From: Okapia johnstoni
Lineage: Eukaryota > Chordata > Mammalia > Artiodactyla > Giraffidae
Direction: 5' to 3'
DNA: 64,000 nt
Assembly (NCBI GenBank): GCA_024291935.2
Contig: CM044308.1
Coordinates: forward strand, 125,018,501 to 125,082,500
Below, piece after piece: positions 1 to 13,460 of the stretch. The position numbers were made by a program, and so were the translations under genes. The notes beneath the pieces were generated by a model. That model saw only the letters and a list, made by a program, of their open reading frames with translations, ran no database searches and was not told where the DNA came from. The number at the start of each line of letters is the position of its first letter. Within the stretch, counting starts at the first letter, position 1.

Positions 1-930
1 TAATATTTCTAGGGTCTCTGAAATAATAATTTCTAGGGTCTCTAGGGTTATATTTTTCTTAAACTCTATAAGACCTCAGTGTTTTAAACCTGATTATCAT
101 TTAATAATATAAGTACAGTGACCAAGAAGTCTTAGTTTCTTTTCATTTTACCCCGACTTAAAAAGACTCTGCATTCAGATATAGAAAACTGGAACTTTCA
201 GGGATTTTCCAGAGCCTGAAAAGGGACTGTTCCTCCCTCCATTTGACCAGGTGGGTAGGAAGGCTGCTCAGACCTGCCACCACCTGCAGGACAAGTGCTC
301 TTCCCCATGAGGAGCGACCGAATGCTAGCCCCTCAGGCACAGCCAAGGCAGCCGGAAAGGGCCACACCTGGCCTTGAAAGATGAGAAGGAGCTCAGAACT
401 ATGAACTGAGCCTTGTGCAAATACTCCCCCCGCGGACTGTCTCTTGCTTTTTCTGGGTGACTAAGTATAGATAATGAGGTTGCCCCGGCACACTGAATTA
501 TTCATGCCTCAGCAATACAGTATGCAGATATTATACCTTTTGCAGGTTGTGTTGGTCCATGCCAAAGTTGATGGCATGGGGAACCAGATATCCTCAGTCT
601 TTTCTGTCTAGGAATGGGCCATCCATGCCAGGCTCCTGGGTTAGCTGTGTCCAGTGCCTCCAGTATGCTTATAGAAACAGACTCCTGGACTCCTAGAGCT
701 GGCAGGGACCTCGGCCTTCTTTCAGGTCACTCTCCTAGTGTTCAGCTGAGGAACAGAGACCCAGAGAAGGAGTGGCATGCCTACTGTCCCATAACCAGTT
801 ATACGGCAGAACTAGAGGAGGATTGCACTTCGCTTTTCTCCCATTCTGTGCTGCTGCTGCCCAAGATGCTGTCTGTCAGGTCCAGGGAATAGACTTTGGA
901 TCTCTGGTTGAAATGGCAGCAGTTCCTGAT

Positions 931-933
<3 letters not shown>
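1..933. other. Intronic sequence, no gene recognised
   Basis: This is presumed upstream intron of MYO3B. No splice-flanked coding segment or repeat that I can name is visible. Short ORFs here have no recognisable domain and I treat them as chance. Confidence 0.5.

Positions 934-985
<52 letters not shown>
934..985. repeat. (AC)26 microsatellite
   Basis: An uninterrupted AC dinucleotide run of 52 nt. The Cys-Val and His-Thr repeat ORFs that cross it on both strands are translations of the microsatellite, not genes. Confidence 0.97.
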
Positions 986-989
<4 letters not shown>

Positions 990-3900
990 CAGGAAGATAA
1001 TGACAGTCCACACAGTACCTTGACCATGTTGTGCCGACTATAGCTTTTTAATGAGTGCTTTAGGAAACTTGAACAATAAAATTATGATCTGTTTAATATT
1101 GCTCCCTTCATCCTGTATATTGAGATTAAATTTATATTGCCTTTGCTCTTTCCTTGCTGAATATGATGAAAGGAACCGTGAGAAGCTATTCCACAGAACA
1201 ATTCATGAGGATAGAAAAATATTATTAATAACCCTCCTAAATTACCACAACTCTGAAAACAAAAGCAAATAAAAATTTCATTTCTGAAATTAATTACTAA
1301 TTGTTACCAGAAAGCAAACCAAAGCTTTCTTCAGTGACAGATAGCTACTATAGGAGAAAGGTAAGGAGACAAACATACATAATAATCTTTTGGATAATTT
1401 GTGAATAACTTTTATCCTAGTTAATGTTAAATTCAGAAAATCTACAAGTTTTATTAACTCTCACCTAAATGAAATATAATAAGAAACTATACCTTTAAGA
1501 AAAGCTCCATATTCAGACAAAATGCCTAGTATTTGCTAAGACATGAAATACATTTTTTTCTGTTTTCCTTTGGTATAAAACTTTCCACTGGTAAATACTA
1601 TTGTTTCTGCTCAAATAATATGTTCAACTTAAAAGAAATAGTTGAGTGTTTAGAGTGCTAGTGACAATGTAAACTAAAAAAATACTCCTTATATTTTAAA
1701 ACCAAATGAAAGAATTATTTTTAACCTGTTTTTCCTCTCAAAGATCTATGTGTAAGTTCAGTATCTAAGTCAAAGTGGGGGGAAATGATACCTCTGTTCA
1801 GATTTTGCATTTATTTATGTAAGGCCCTAGAAAGTCCATTCTAAGCCCCACTATCATTGCAAGTTAACACCTTAAACTGTTTTCACCCGTTGATAGTGTG
1901 GCATGAGTCAAGGTTATCATGTTAACAAGTCAGGATCATAGTGGAACCATGGTTTGAACCATGTTTTGATTGGCTAGAGATGGTTAGAAAGCCCTGGAGC
2001 ACAGAACACTGACTCCAATGACAGTTTCTGGCTGGATTCTAGAACGAGAGTCATTGGAATGCCTGGGGGTCAGAAGGAAAGTACAGAACATTTGGAGTGG
2101 AGAAGGCAAGAACTTTGAAATGTAGCTGAGTTGCACCCTATATTCATGTGCTCTCTTTGTTCAGTAAAAACAAGAGGGCCTAAGAAGCTGAAGTGTTGGA
2201 GTGATTCTGCCTACCCACTGGATCTACGATGTGTCCTGGAGAGAGGCTGAAACAGGAGGTGGGGGTCTTGGGGCCCTTCTGCCTCTCGTAGTGGGAGCAT
2301 CTTCCTCCCAGCCCACCCTGACTGGAACTCCAAAGTTTCAAGTGACATTGTTTTCATTCTTCTAGGGGCAAGACAGTAACTTCACTTTGTATCAGTAAAA
2401 TAAACACAATGTCTCCCAGTGGTGTGGAGGAAAACTGTGTTGCTTGGCCTTTCTGAGAGGTGGACGTTGTCTAACATGGTGCTCCCTAAGGCATCTTCAA
2501 GAGTAATTTTGATAATCCTTGCCTTTTGCTTTATGACCTCTGTAGAACCTAACACCCTTGAAAGATCAAGTCCACTGAAAAAAAGAGCACTGAAAAGAAA
2601 TTCCTCCTAATTCTGTCCTCTTAGGGCAAATCAACATGCCAGTACAGGATCTACTCGAAGGTTAGAGTTTCAACTAGAATAAAGGTCTGGTGATTGTGTT
2701 GCATGGGTCATTCTTTAATAATGTGGAGGAAACCTGATGGCTTATGAAGCAACGGACATTTTATTGCTTGAAATTACATCCATCTTAGCAAATGCACATA
2801 CTGTGATTGAATCAATATTCAACGATGTTTTGGAAAATAGATGTGGAATGTAAATGATTTTTCTGTTTTTCTTGGTTTGGAGCAAAACGCTCATTAAATT
2901 CAAGATGCATCCAGCTGCCACATTGCCTGAATGCTGAGGGCGTAGGGAGGAACGCAGGGATGCAGACCTACCTCTGTATTTGAGTCTGATGGCTGGCAGC
3001 GTGGGCGGGAATAAAAGGCTGCAGGTGCCAACCCTCGGGGTGGGTGGAGTAGGAAGCCTGGCTGCCTCCTTACAGCTTTAAGAGGATTATATTATTTGAT
3101 GCATTTAAATATAGTTCCCTTGTCATGCTTTTAAAGTGTTGAGTCCATTTCACTGAATATTTACTCTGATTAGACAATTGTCAGTGTGTACCCGCTTTCC
3201 TTTTTTATATCCAAGTACCCTAAGTCCTTTTGCTGTAACCCACAGGCTGCATTTAAAACCTTGCTAGTGGGCTTATCAGCTTCACAGGACTGCTTCCTCT
3301 AAAGGTACCCTGAGCAGTTTAATTATATGTTTCTTTGAACCACAAGAAATCAGACAGCTCTTAAACTCTGACATTTAGTGAACAAAAGGCACCGAGTCAG
3401 ATTCTATTGTTGTTCTTAAATCCACAGCTGAGTTTTGATCTTGCTGACAAAATGGCTGCTTTTAATCCATCCGTAGGTTCTAGAGCTATGAACAAAGTTT
3501 GTAAGTTGGCTACCCTTCTAAAATGCCACCAAATAGGCTCTTGTTGCAGAAATGGCCAGATTGAAAGTAGGGCAGGAGAGAGACTAAAATGAGGTTTCAG
3601 GGGAAAATTCCAGGGTTGAGTTAGCTTGGATCATCACCTAGTATTTAATTTAAATGTTCTCTGGGTAGAATTTTAATAGTGCACTTGCAATTCAATAAAA
3701 GCATGTGCCTCCCTGAGATGGAAGGCAGGCTGAGAAGTGGTTCTGATGAAGGTGTTGCAGTGCTTTGCATGTCTATTACTGCTTTGGCTTTAGAGGATCA
3801 AAGAACTTAATTGATATTCTCACAAGATCCCTAGACTCTGTCTCTTCTTAACTTTCTCTATCCAACTGGTCAAAAATTCCTGTTGATGCTATCTCATAAA

Positions 3901-4359
3901 AGCACCCCCGACCCCAACACCCACTCTGTATCTGTCCCTGATTCTTTGTCCTCAGGACTCTTCACTTATTGATTGACCTTGCTTCTCTTGATTGTTTCAA
4001 CATCTCCTGACAGGTGTCCAGCTCCCTGTGTCTTTCTGTTCTGCCCACCCTCCAATCTGCTACCAAGGTCTTCTTTCTAGAAATCTGAACAGACCTCCTG
4101 TCTAAAACCTGTTGCTATCTTACCACTCCTATCCAATGGTATATTATGGTATTGTAATACGTGTGCATAAAGTCCACACACTTTGGCAGGGCACACGCGC
4201 ATTCCCTGTCTCCCTTTCTACTTCCCCATCTCTCTGTGCTAGATTCTGTCCCTTTGTCCCAACAGTGGCAGAGTACATAGAATTCAGACACACAGACACA
4301 GACACACACACGTATGTAGATGGACCGGCAAATAGAAACACTCCCACCCACCTCATTCT
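986..4359. other. Intronic sequence, mostly unassigned
   Basis: AT-rich single-copy-looking sequence with no recognisable exon. The part from about 3830 to 4100 reads like old L2-type LINE sequence, but I cannot assign it with confidence. Nothing else is supported. Confidence 0.4.
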
Positions 4360-4655
4360 TTTGTGCTTGCTTCCTTACACATGGTGTCCCTTTTCCAAGG
4401 ATGCTCTACTTCTTGTTCACCTGCCATAAGCTCCTTTGTCCTTCAGATTCATGGTATGTGTTACATCCTCAGGGAAGATTTCCAGACTGTTCCCTCTCCA
4501 CCCTGGCATGGCAGAAGTCACCCTTCCCTCTTCAGCGCCACCACACCCCTGGGCATACTCTGCTCCCACCTGCCACTCTTGTTACTCACGTGTCCATTTC
4601 TGGTGTTGAGCTCTTTGAGTGTAGGGACAGTGTTCATGATTGAGTAATGGGTAAC
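4360..4655 (+). mobile_element. L2-type LINE relic (3' region)
   Basis: The text resembles the L2 3' region, with a cytosine-rich stretch, a phrase like 'gagctctttgagtgtaggga' and the usual tail context. It is strongly diverged and has no intact ORF. Confidence 0.45.
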
Positions 4656-5166
4656 AGACTGGACAGTCACAAACTACTGAGAACAAAGAGGTCACTTTCT
4701 TTTCAATAGCTAAACCTAACATTTTTCTTGAGCCCCCAGCCTGCCTAGAGGAAACAGTTGATTTGAACTCATCCTATTAAACTTAGTCAGCTGAGTACTT
4801 CTTTGGAAAGGGACAAGTTTGGGGAATTTGTTTCTCATTTTCACAATCCAGCTCAAAGCTTAGTCACTTGGATAAAGATTTAGTTTTTAAATGGTTTTCT
4901 TTTTCCCTCTTCCTGTCCTTCTCCGGGGTGACATTTGGATCTGAATATAGCAGATGCTCATGTAAATCTATGGCAATGAGGCTGCACTCCAACTGTGCGA
5001 TGACCCTGAGTCTTCCTACTTCTGCCTTTGGTATCTCTCTGTGTCTTATGTCCCTGATACTCCTTATCATGGTGTCTTCACTGACTCTCCTTTTCATTCA
5101 AACTCTAGCCTTGTCCTTGTTGCCAGTGCAGCATCAAGTTCTAAATCTCTTGAAAGTCATGAGTAG

Positions 5167-6168
5167 GCTGTTGTTATTGTTCAGTCCCTAAGTCGTGTCT
5201 GACTATTTGCAACCCCATGAACTGCAGCACGCCAGGCTTCCCTGTCCTTCACTGTCTCTTGGAATTTGCTCAAACTCATGTCCATTGAGTCAGTGATGCT
5301 ATCCAACCATCTCATCCTCTGTCACTCCCTTCTCCTCTTGCCCTCAATCTTTCCCAGCATCAAGATCTTTTGCAATGAGTCAGCTCTTTGCATCAGGTGG
5401 CCAAAGTATTGGAGTTTCAGCATCAGTCCTCCGGATGAATATTCAGGGTTGATTTTCTTTAGGATTGACTGATTTGATCTCCTTGCAGTCCAAGGAACTC
5501 TCAAGAGTCTTCTCCAACACCACAGTTGGAAGGCATCAATTCTTTGGTTCTCAGCCTTTTTCATTGTCCAGCTCTCACATCCATACATGACTACTGGAGA
5601 AACCATAGCTTTGACTGTACTGACCTTTGTTGGCAAAGTAACGTCTCTGCTTTTTAATATGTTGTCTAGGTTTGTCATTGCTCTTCTTCCAAGGAACAAG
5701 CATCTCTTAATTTCATGGCTGCAGTCACTGTCCACAGTGATTTTGGAGCCCAAGAAAATAAAGTCTGTCACGGTTTCAATTGTTTCCCCATCTATTTGCC
5801 ATGAAGTGATGGGACCAGATGCCATGATCTTAGTTTTTTGAATGTTGAGTTTTAAGCCAGATTTTTCACTCTCCTCTTTCACCTTCATCAAGAGGCGCTT
5901 AAATTCCTCTTTGCTTTTGGCCATTAAAGTGGTATTATCTGCATATCCTAGGTTGTTGATATTTCTCCTGGCAATCTTGATTTCATCTTGTGCTTCATCC
6001 AGCCTGACATTTGCATAATGTACTCTGCATAGAAGTTAAATAAGCAGGTGACAATATACAGCCTTGATGTACTCCTTTCTCAATTTGGAACCAGTCCATT
6101 GTTCCATGTCTGGTTCTAACTGTTGCTTCTTGTCCTGCATACAGGCTTTTCAGGAGACAGGTAAGGTG
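5167..6168 (-). mobile_element. Bov-B (RTE) LINE, 5'-truncated, minus strand
   Basis: On the + strand this begins with the reverse complement of the Bov-B 3' end (ttcagtccctaagtcgtgtc) and continues through the 3' part of the RT ORF. It stops near 6168, within the reverse-transcriptase region, so the 5' half is missing. A clear target-site duplication was not found. It diverges more from the common Bov-B text than the copies at 44.8 and 48.5 kb. Confidence 0.9.
5322..5924 (-). pseudogene. Bov-B ORF2 C-terminal fragment (200 codons open)
   Basis: The minus-strand frame is open for 200 codons and encodes the region downstream of the RT catalytic site. Recognisable pieces are KLNIQKTKIMASGPITSWQI, the GCESWTMKKAE segment and WRRLLRVPWTARRSNQSIL, all typical of the Bov-B/RTE C-terminus. 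The endonuclease and most of the reverse transcriptase are missing, so it cannot be functional. The open frame is inherited from the LINE and is not a host gene. Confidence 0.85.
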
Positions 6169-6943
6169 TAGGGACAGTTAGAATCCCAGGCTTGGTGGAT
6201 CTTGCACTCTACTGCCACTCCACAGCACGGACACCACTTTGTTGGCATGAGGCTCCTGTGAGGAGGTCTCCCTGCAGATTTCTGAATAAAAGAAGTTCAT
6301 ATGAAATGGTTTCATCATCATTATTGCTTTATACAACTCCCACTTCCAAGAGGGAGCATCCCCACCCTAATCTTATTCTCTCAAGCTCTCCAAGCTCTAT
6401 GCCATCAGCCTTGGAAGGACTTTGTTTTTGTGGGTCCAAAACATCCCTTCTGTCATGTTCTGCATTCTTACATGGTCATCATTTGACTCTATGTTCAGTT
6501 TTCCTGTTTTTGTTCCCTTGAAATATAAAATCTAATTGGGGGAGTCCTGAGAAAATTATTTTATGTTTATTGAAAGCTTAGCTTTTGAGATTCTTCTATG
6601 AATCATGACACTGAAAATGCTTTCACTGCTCAAGAGAGTATTAGATTGAACATTGAATGTTATGTGCCCTTCAGGGTCATGTAAGACATAGTTGAAATAA
6701 AAAGAATGTGGAATCCTTTGGAAGAAATTATGCTGGTACTCACTATTAGGGTCATGAGAGGTGTTGGTGTTGAGTTAACAAGTTACACCAAACATTGGTG
6801 GAGAGAGGATTCTGAGGACACTTATATAATCCCAGACCACTATAGCCTTCAGTGTGTTTCACTGTTCTTGGCTCCCTCCTGAATCATTTCTGAGAGATAG
6901 TGATTTATCATAGTTTTATTCAAGATTCCTAATTTTATACTGG
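6169..6943. other. Intronic sequence, unassigned
   Basis: No repeat or coding segment recognised. It lies between the Bov-B and Bov-tA insertions. Confidence 0.4.
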
Positions 6944-7155
6944 GGCTTCCCAGGTGGCACTAGCGGTAAAGAAACTGCCTGCCACTGCAGAAGATGCAGA
7001 TGAGGTTTTGATCCCTGGGTTGGGAAGATCACGTAGAGGAGGGCATGGCAACTGACTCCAGTGTTCTTGCCTTCAGAATCCCATGGACAGAGGAGCCTGG
7101 CAGGCTGCAGTCCATGGAGTCGTAAAGAGTCAGAAGTGACTCAGCCCCTACAAAC
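6944..7155 (+). mobile_element. Bov-tA SINE
   Basis: A tRNA-derived head (ggcttcccaggtggcac...) is followed by the Bov-A body, ending near 'gagtcagaagtgactcag'. Flanking direct repeats at 6931-6943 and 7156-7168 match at 11 of 13 positions and are the likely target-site duplication. Confidence 0.92.
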
Positions 7156-7168
7156 AATTCTATATTGG

Positions 7169-8523
7169 ATTTTTAGTTGAATAGTGTTGTTTGTGAGCAA
7201 CTTACATGGTAAAAACATGGGCAGATTCAGTTTCAGCTTATCTTGATTCTTAATGTGTGGGCAAGGTATCTGCCATGTATGTAGCAAGGAGAGATACATT
7301 CATCAAACAAAAACATCTCCTCACCATTTATTAAAACCTTGCAAATGTTTGTAATTAGAGTCGAATAGATCTTAATGTACTATTCCTTTGATAAAGAGTG
7401 TCTTCTTTTAGGAAAGGTGCTAATCTGTGCTCGCTCAGATTTCCTTGCTTACAAAAGCCAGTTGACTCAAGCAGCCACAACCAGGGGACCCCTCACTGTT
7501 CACTAGTTAACTCTTTCTCAAATAACACACAAAGTGCCAGGAGGAAACCTAGGTCTCTAAATCAAGACCTTAACTTTATATAGACAAGGATGGCTCTGCA
7601 GATCTGACAAAAGCTGTGAATTTTCCCAGCAGTAAAGTGCAAGATGAATATACAACATGCTGCCTACAGTTTCAAGGTATATACAAGCCCTGCTCAAACC
7701 ACTTAAGAACACTTGATTTAAAATGGCATGTAGCACACCCAAACCTCCACATTGCCTGCTGCACTTAGTCAAAATTATCCTTGAAAACTCTTAAGCTGCT
7801 GTGAAAAAATAATATGCCTGGTTTATGTATCTAAAATCTCGGTATATTCTATAACAGAGAGCAAATATGAAAGATATATTTTTACAGTGTTTTTAATTAC
7901 AGGGGAAAAAAAGAGCATGAAGTTGCTGAGCTTCTAAAGTTGAATATGAAAAGGTTAAATGAACATATGATGGGGTTCCATTCCATAAATCTGACATGCA
8001 GTGGCAACTCTAGAAAGAGCTGCTGGTTGGGCATCTGGTGTCTGCAATGCCGGCACTGGAGACAGGAAGATTTGAAATAAAATTTATCCCCTCCCAAGAA
8101 TCAAGGGCATTCATCTTGACTTTATCTTTCCTTCAAACTGTATGTTTTTTAAAAAAAACAGACAATATTCATGTAAAATTTCCAATTATAATTCACCATG
8201 ATTATTATATGCCTTCTCTTTTTAATGTCTAAATAATGTCTTGTGCTTTGCTATTTAACTTGAGAAAGAAGTCAACTTTTTGGACTTGTATTTTCAATCA
8301 TAAGTCACCACCTTGAATAAATATACACAAACACATACACACACAGAGCTAGATTTTACTGTGCAATGGAAATTTGAAGTTTCATTGTTCCAACCTAGAG
8401 TTTTGTGATTTGCAAATTTACTACTTGAGGTCAGTAATCAGTGGGCTTTTCTTAATGTCTTTTTTCTTTTCTTTTTGTATATATGCTCCTGCTGTCTCTC
8501 TCCCCTGGCACCTCCTTTTGCAG
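7169..8523. other. Intron immediately upstream of the first kinase exon seen
   Basis: AT-rich, with no recognisable repeat. A strong pyrimidine tract (ctcctgctgtctctctcccc) precedes the acceptor AG at 8522-8523. The exon that should encode the preceding kinase segment, ending in the hinge Leu-Val-Leu-Glu, is not in this stretch, so the intron begins outside the window. Confidence 0.6.
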
Positions 8524-8628
8524 CTGTGTAATGGGGGCTCGGTCACCGAGCTTGTCAAAAGTCTACTTAGGTGCAACCAGCGATTGGACGAAGCAGTGAT
8601 CTCATACATCTTATACGGGGCCCTCTTG
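8524..8628 (+). CDS. MYO3B: MYO3B kinase-domain exon: hinge and helix D/E
   Basis: A 105-nt exon, phase 0 at both ends, encoding 35 residues that run from [12 protein letters not shown] to [10 protein letters not shown]. It lies between acceptor 'ccttttgcag' and donor 'gtaagg'. In STE20-like kinases this is the hinge plus helices D and E, which line the ATP pocket and support the catalytic loop. Class III myosins are actin motors with an N-terminal kinase domain; they act in actin protrusions of photoreceptors and inner-ear hair cells. The Asn in LCNGG and the text [10 protein letters not shown] fit MYO3B better than MYO3A, whose equivalent I recall as SGGSVTDLVK and YILHEALM. The open frame extends into both introns by chance; splice sites set the limits. 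Paralog choice is from memory. Confidence 0.95.
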
Positions 8629-8799
8629 GTAAGGACGTCCTTCAAGGTGGGGTTGAGGGGGCAGTTTGTCATTGGTTGGCTCCCCACTGCATATTAACAA
8701 GGGGAAACTGCTCTATAATATGCAAGGTGTATTAACAGCAGGGAGATGTAGCCTAATACGGACTTTGATTAGATTTTAATAGTAAGGTAATTGTTTAAA

Positions 8800-8805
8800 A
8801 CTAAC
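8800..8805 (+). promoter_or_regulatory. MYO3B: Candidate distal branch point for the next exon
   Basis: The motif actaac, close to the yeast-like optimum, puts the branch adenosine at 8804, 60 nt before the exon. No AG dinucleotide occurs between 8787 and the acceptor AG at 8862-8863, as expected for a distal branch point. The main pyrimidine tract (ttttccttttctctttcc) directly follows the motif. Confidence 0.55.
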
Positions 8806-8863
8806 CGTTGCAAATTTTCCTTTTCTCTTTCCTGTTGTTTGGTGGCGATGGGACTCCATGAAG

Positions 8864-8963
8864 GGCCTTCAGCATTTGCACAATAACCGAATCATCCACC
8901 GTGATGTCAAGGGGAATAACATTCTTCTGACAACAGAAGGAGGAGTTAAGCTCGTTGACTTTG
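8864..8963 (+). CDS. MYO3B: MYO3B kinase-domain exon: catalytic loop and DF of DFG
   Basis: A 100-nt exon, entry phase 0 and exit phase 1, encoding [20 protein letters not shown] and then [13 protein letters not shown] plus the first base of a Gly codon. It contains the full catalytic loop HRDVKGNN, with the Asp that acts as catalytic base, the Lys that contacts the gamma phosphate and the Asn that binds magnesium. The magnesium-binding DFG motif is split after DF by the intron. The acceptor context is unusual: the 25 nt before 'catgaag' are purine-rich and the pyrimidine tract lies further upstream. The donor is 'gtaatg'. The preceding intron is only 235 bp, the shortest here. All residues essential for catalysis in this segment are intact. 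Confidence 0.96.
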
Positions 8964-10149
8964 GTAATGACTGCTTGTCGTTTGTTTTCTTGATGTGTGC
9001 AGTTTAGCCAAAGGCAACAATTTATTGTCATCTCAGAAGACTGGGGCCTCTCTTCTACACCAAAGGCTGAGGGCCTTCCCAGTGACACACAGGCTGGAGA
9101 GTCGGGGGGGTTTCACCAGATGGATCACCCTAGGAGATGCTGTTTGTTAATCTATTTTCAGCTTTAGAAGCAATTTTATTAAAGAGAGAATATGAAAGTG
9201 TTTCAAAAGAAAGATTTGATGGGAAAAACTTTGGTTTGTTGCGAAGAATTTCACAACTCAGGGCAATTGTCTATAATTTACATTTTGTCTATTCTTTTGC
9301 ATATGAAAAGAGAAAACCGTTGGTCTTTTAAATGACTTTCTCTAGCCTCAGGCATACTAATTCCCAGTGAGCAGAAGGTAAAATAGTCCTTTGGGTCTGG
9401 AAACTAACATCCCTTTAAATTGTGATTATTGCTGCTACATGTGAGGCTGGTTGAACTGGAAACATTACCAGGAAATGGAAGGGTGAGCGGAAACAGAGCT
9501 GTATCACCTAAGGCCAGACAACTATTAAATATCTCCTTACAACACTCCTTGTATTGAATCCAACAAACCATTTGATTTTCCTTTTTAAGTTTATCAAATG
9601 GTTGAATCTTCTAACTGAATTTAACAGCAGTTAGTCCTTCAGCATGACTGCTATAAATAATGAGAAAACATTTGCAGAGGCACTTTTTAAACTGTTCTTT
9701 TTCAGTGTCAGCATAGGAAGAGGAAAGATGGATGATTTTGTATGTTCATTGCTTCATTGGTAAGAAAGAATTTAGTGTTAAAATGCATCAGGGAACCATT
9801 TGCTCAGAAGAAATTACTCAAAGATAAATGAAATTGCCCTAAGTAATTGGTCTGTTTTTTAAAAAAGCAAAGAAAAATTTTAGGGTGTTTAAATAGAGTT
9901 TAAAGAACCCTCTTTGGCTTCCTAATCAATGCAAGCAGTTAGAGGAACTACCCTTAAAAAACAACCCACGGTACTTGGCAAATCTATGCCTAATGTTCTT
10001 AAAGATACGTTCTTTGCTGATGAGCACATGTATCCGAGTTTTTTAGTTCTTATCGACAACATTAGTGGCAACTATATTGTTATTGTCTTAAGGGCTGTGG
10101 TAGATTTCTGCTTGTTGTAAAACAGTACCTTATGTTTGTAAAATGTGTT
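8964..10149. other. Intron between kinase exons, 5' part
   Basis: Part of a 2,192-bp intron. AT-rich sequence with no coding signal and no repeat that I can name with confidence. Confidence 0.6.
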
Positions 10150-10340
10150 ACAATTTATAAGTCATTTTCACCGTTGTTCCCTTACTTGATATTTAAGAGC
10201 TCTTCGTGTTAGGTGTAATGAGCAGTATTATCCCCAGTTTAAAGGTGAGAAAACTGAGACTCATTGTGAGGTTGTCTGCTTGAGGTCTTACAATTATTAT
10301 AAGAAAAGGCATAATTGCTATGGGAAACAGGCCTTCTGAC
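10150..10340 (-). mobile_element. MIR SINE relic
   Basis: Diverged text of the reverse MIR consensus, including 'tatccccagtttaaaggtga' and 'gaaaactgagact'. Confidence 0.6.
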
Positions 10341-10798
10341 TCCTAATCCAATTCACCTTTACATCTGTTGTGGCATAAAAAAGAGAACTGGCCAAAGACT
10401 AAAACAAAGTAAATGGAAATTATGTTAAAATTCAAGTCCTCAACATTGAGCTCTAGATAATAATAGTCTTAGTCTATTTCTTTTTCCATTTGACAAATGT
10501 ATTTTTCTTGACAGGTTTCCAGCCTTCTAGGTAAGATAAGGCACTGAAAATGTTTTATGTCTACACTGATGCTCAATTATAGATAATACATGCCAGTTTT
10601 CTTCCTCCATCAAATGAAGCACCATTTTTAGAAAGATATCACCTGAAATATTTTGGAAATAGAGTAGAAAGGTATTTGGGGTTAATCTTAGTTCTTGATG
10701 CTTTCTTTTGATTCCAATTTTGCAGCAATATGGATAGAAATACTCACTAGAAAACAATATCCTAGTGATTTAGATAGAGTGATAAATGCTCATACCTG

Positions 10799-11103
10799 CA
10801 GTGTTTGGCAAACTACAGCCTGTGAGCCAAGTCTGACCTGTGTCCCATTTTTGTACACCCTATGAACTAAGAAGGATTTTTATATTTTTTTAACAGCTGG
10901 GGAAAAAATCAAAAGAAGAGTATGATACGTGAAAATGATATGCATCCCTAAATAAATTTTTACGAAAACACAACCATACTCATTTGCTTTTTGTGTTATC
11001 TGAGCTGCTTTTGCAGAGTTGAGTAGTTGTGACAGAGCCTTAAGCTCACAAAGCCTAAGATAATTGCTGTCTCACCCTCTATGGAAGAAGTTTGCCAGCC
11101 CTG
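10799..11103. mobile_element. hAT-type DNA transposon fossil, near full length
   Basis: It begins cagtgtttggcaaac and ends gtttgccagccctg, forming complementary termini as expected of a non-autonomous hAT element. Internal text (gagctgcttttgcagagttg) matches a familiar mammalian DNA-transposon consensus, but I cannot give the family name. No 8-bp target duplication survives. Its end lies 52 nt before the next MYO3B exon. Confidence 0.65.
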
Positions 11104-11139
11104 GTCTAGCGTCATCGTCTGCTCACTGCTGAATTATGA

Positions 11140-12469
<1,330 letters not shown>

Positions 12470-12905
12470 CCTCATCTCAGGTTGCTTTTCCCCAATTTAC
12501 TTGTTTTTAATGCCTCAGCAGTAGTGGAAAAACAAGTAATTCCCCAAATCTGTCCTTATATATCATTTCTTTAAACCTTTCTATATATTGTTACATCACC
12601 TGGAGTGGCCTTCAGAACTCTGCAGCTTTCCTCCTCAATCTTCAAGTCTCTCTCAAATGCTATTCCCCTAGGAAACCTTCCTTATCCTTGGCCAACACTG
12701 AGCCTCTTCTCCCTGAGTGTCCACTGCAGCCTTTACTCTCTCCATTAGCAAGCTATGACCATTGTACTATAGTTACTGACAAGCAGGTCTTCTAACTGAA
12801 CTCTAAACTCTAGCAGGGACTTGAGATGCTCAGCTGTCAGCATAGTGCTTGGTATAGAGTAGGTGCTCAATGTGCATCTGTTGAATGAATGAATATATTG
12901 GTTAA
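12470..12905 (+). mobile_element. L2 LINE 3' end
   Basis: The 3' end of L2 is recognisable: 'gtgcttggtatagagtaggt' followed by 'gctcaatgtgcatctgttga' and a short atgaatgaat tail. The body further upstream is more diverged. Confidence 0.75.
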
Positions 12906-13171
12906 AAAGGAGAAGTCAAGGCGAACATGAGTTTGGAGGGTAGACTGAGGAGGGCTTTATGACTATTGGTATTCACACATTGTTCTGTTGATTTTGGTTA
13001 ATTTATTATTAAAGGAAAGCATAACTGAGGCCACTCAATTCTTATTTAGGGTGCCATAAGTCAGAAGATGGTGTTCTCATTTCAGTCTTCAGCAAGTTGG
13101 TGTTTTCAGAAGCACAGAACACAGAAAAGGGAAAGCTGCTCTTGGCTTTATACATTTCTCATGAAATGTTT

Positions 13172-13449
13172 GGAGAAGGCAATGGCACCCCACTCCAGTA
13201 CTCTTGCCCGGAAAATCCCATGGACGGAGGAGCCTGGTAGGCTGCAGTCCATGGGGTCACTAGGAGTCAGACACGACTGAGCGACTTCACTTTCACTTTT
13301 CACTTTCATGCATTGGAGAAGGAAATGGCAACCCACTGCAGTGTTCTTGCCTGGAGAATCCCAGGGACAGGGGAGCCTGGTGGGCTTCCATCTATGGGGT
13401 CTCACAGAGTCAGACACGACTGAAGCGACTTAGCAGCAGCAGCAGCAGC
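13172..13449 (+). mobile_element. Bov-A2 SINE, complete dimer
   Basis: Two Bov-A monomers, the first starting 'ggagaaggcaatggcacccc' and the second 'ggagaaggaaatggcaaccc', are joined by the ttcactttcacttttcactt linker and end in an (AGC)n tail. The flanking duplication atgaaatgttt is exact at 13161-13171 and 13450-13460. Confidence 0.97.
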
Positions 13450-13460
13450 ATGAAATGTTT

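Noticed and set aside
772..1027. His-Thr and Cys-Val repeat proteins
   Set aside because: Translations of the (AC)26 microsatellite in several frames.
1..8523. The upstream exon encoding the end of the kinase N-lobe
   Set aside because: No phase-0 donor preceded by a Leu-Val-Leu-Glu-type hinge sequence was found; 'gtgtcctggag' near 2232 lacks the right frame and donor.
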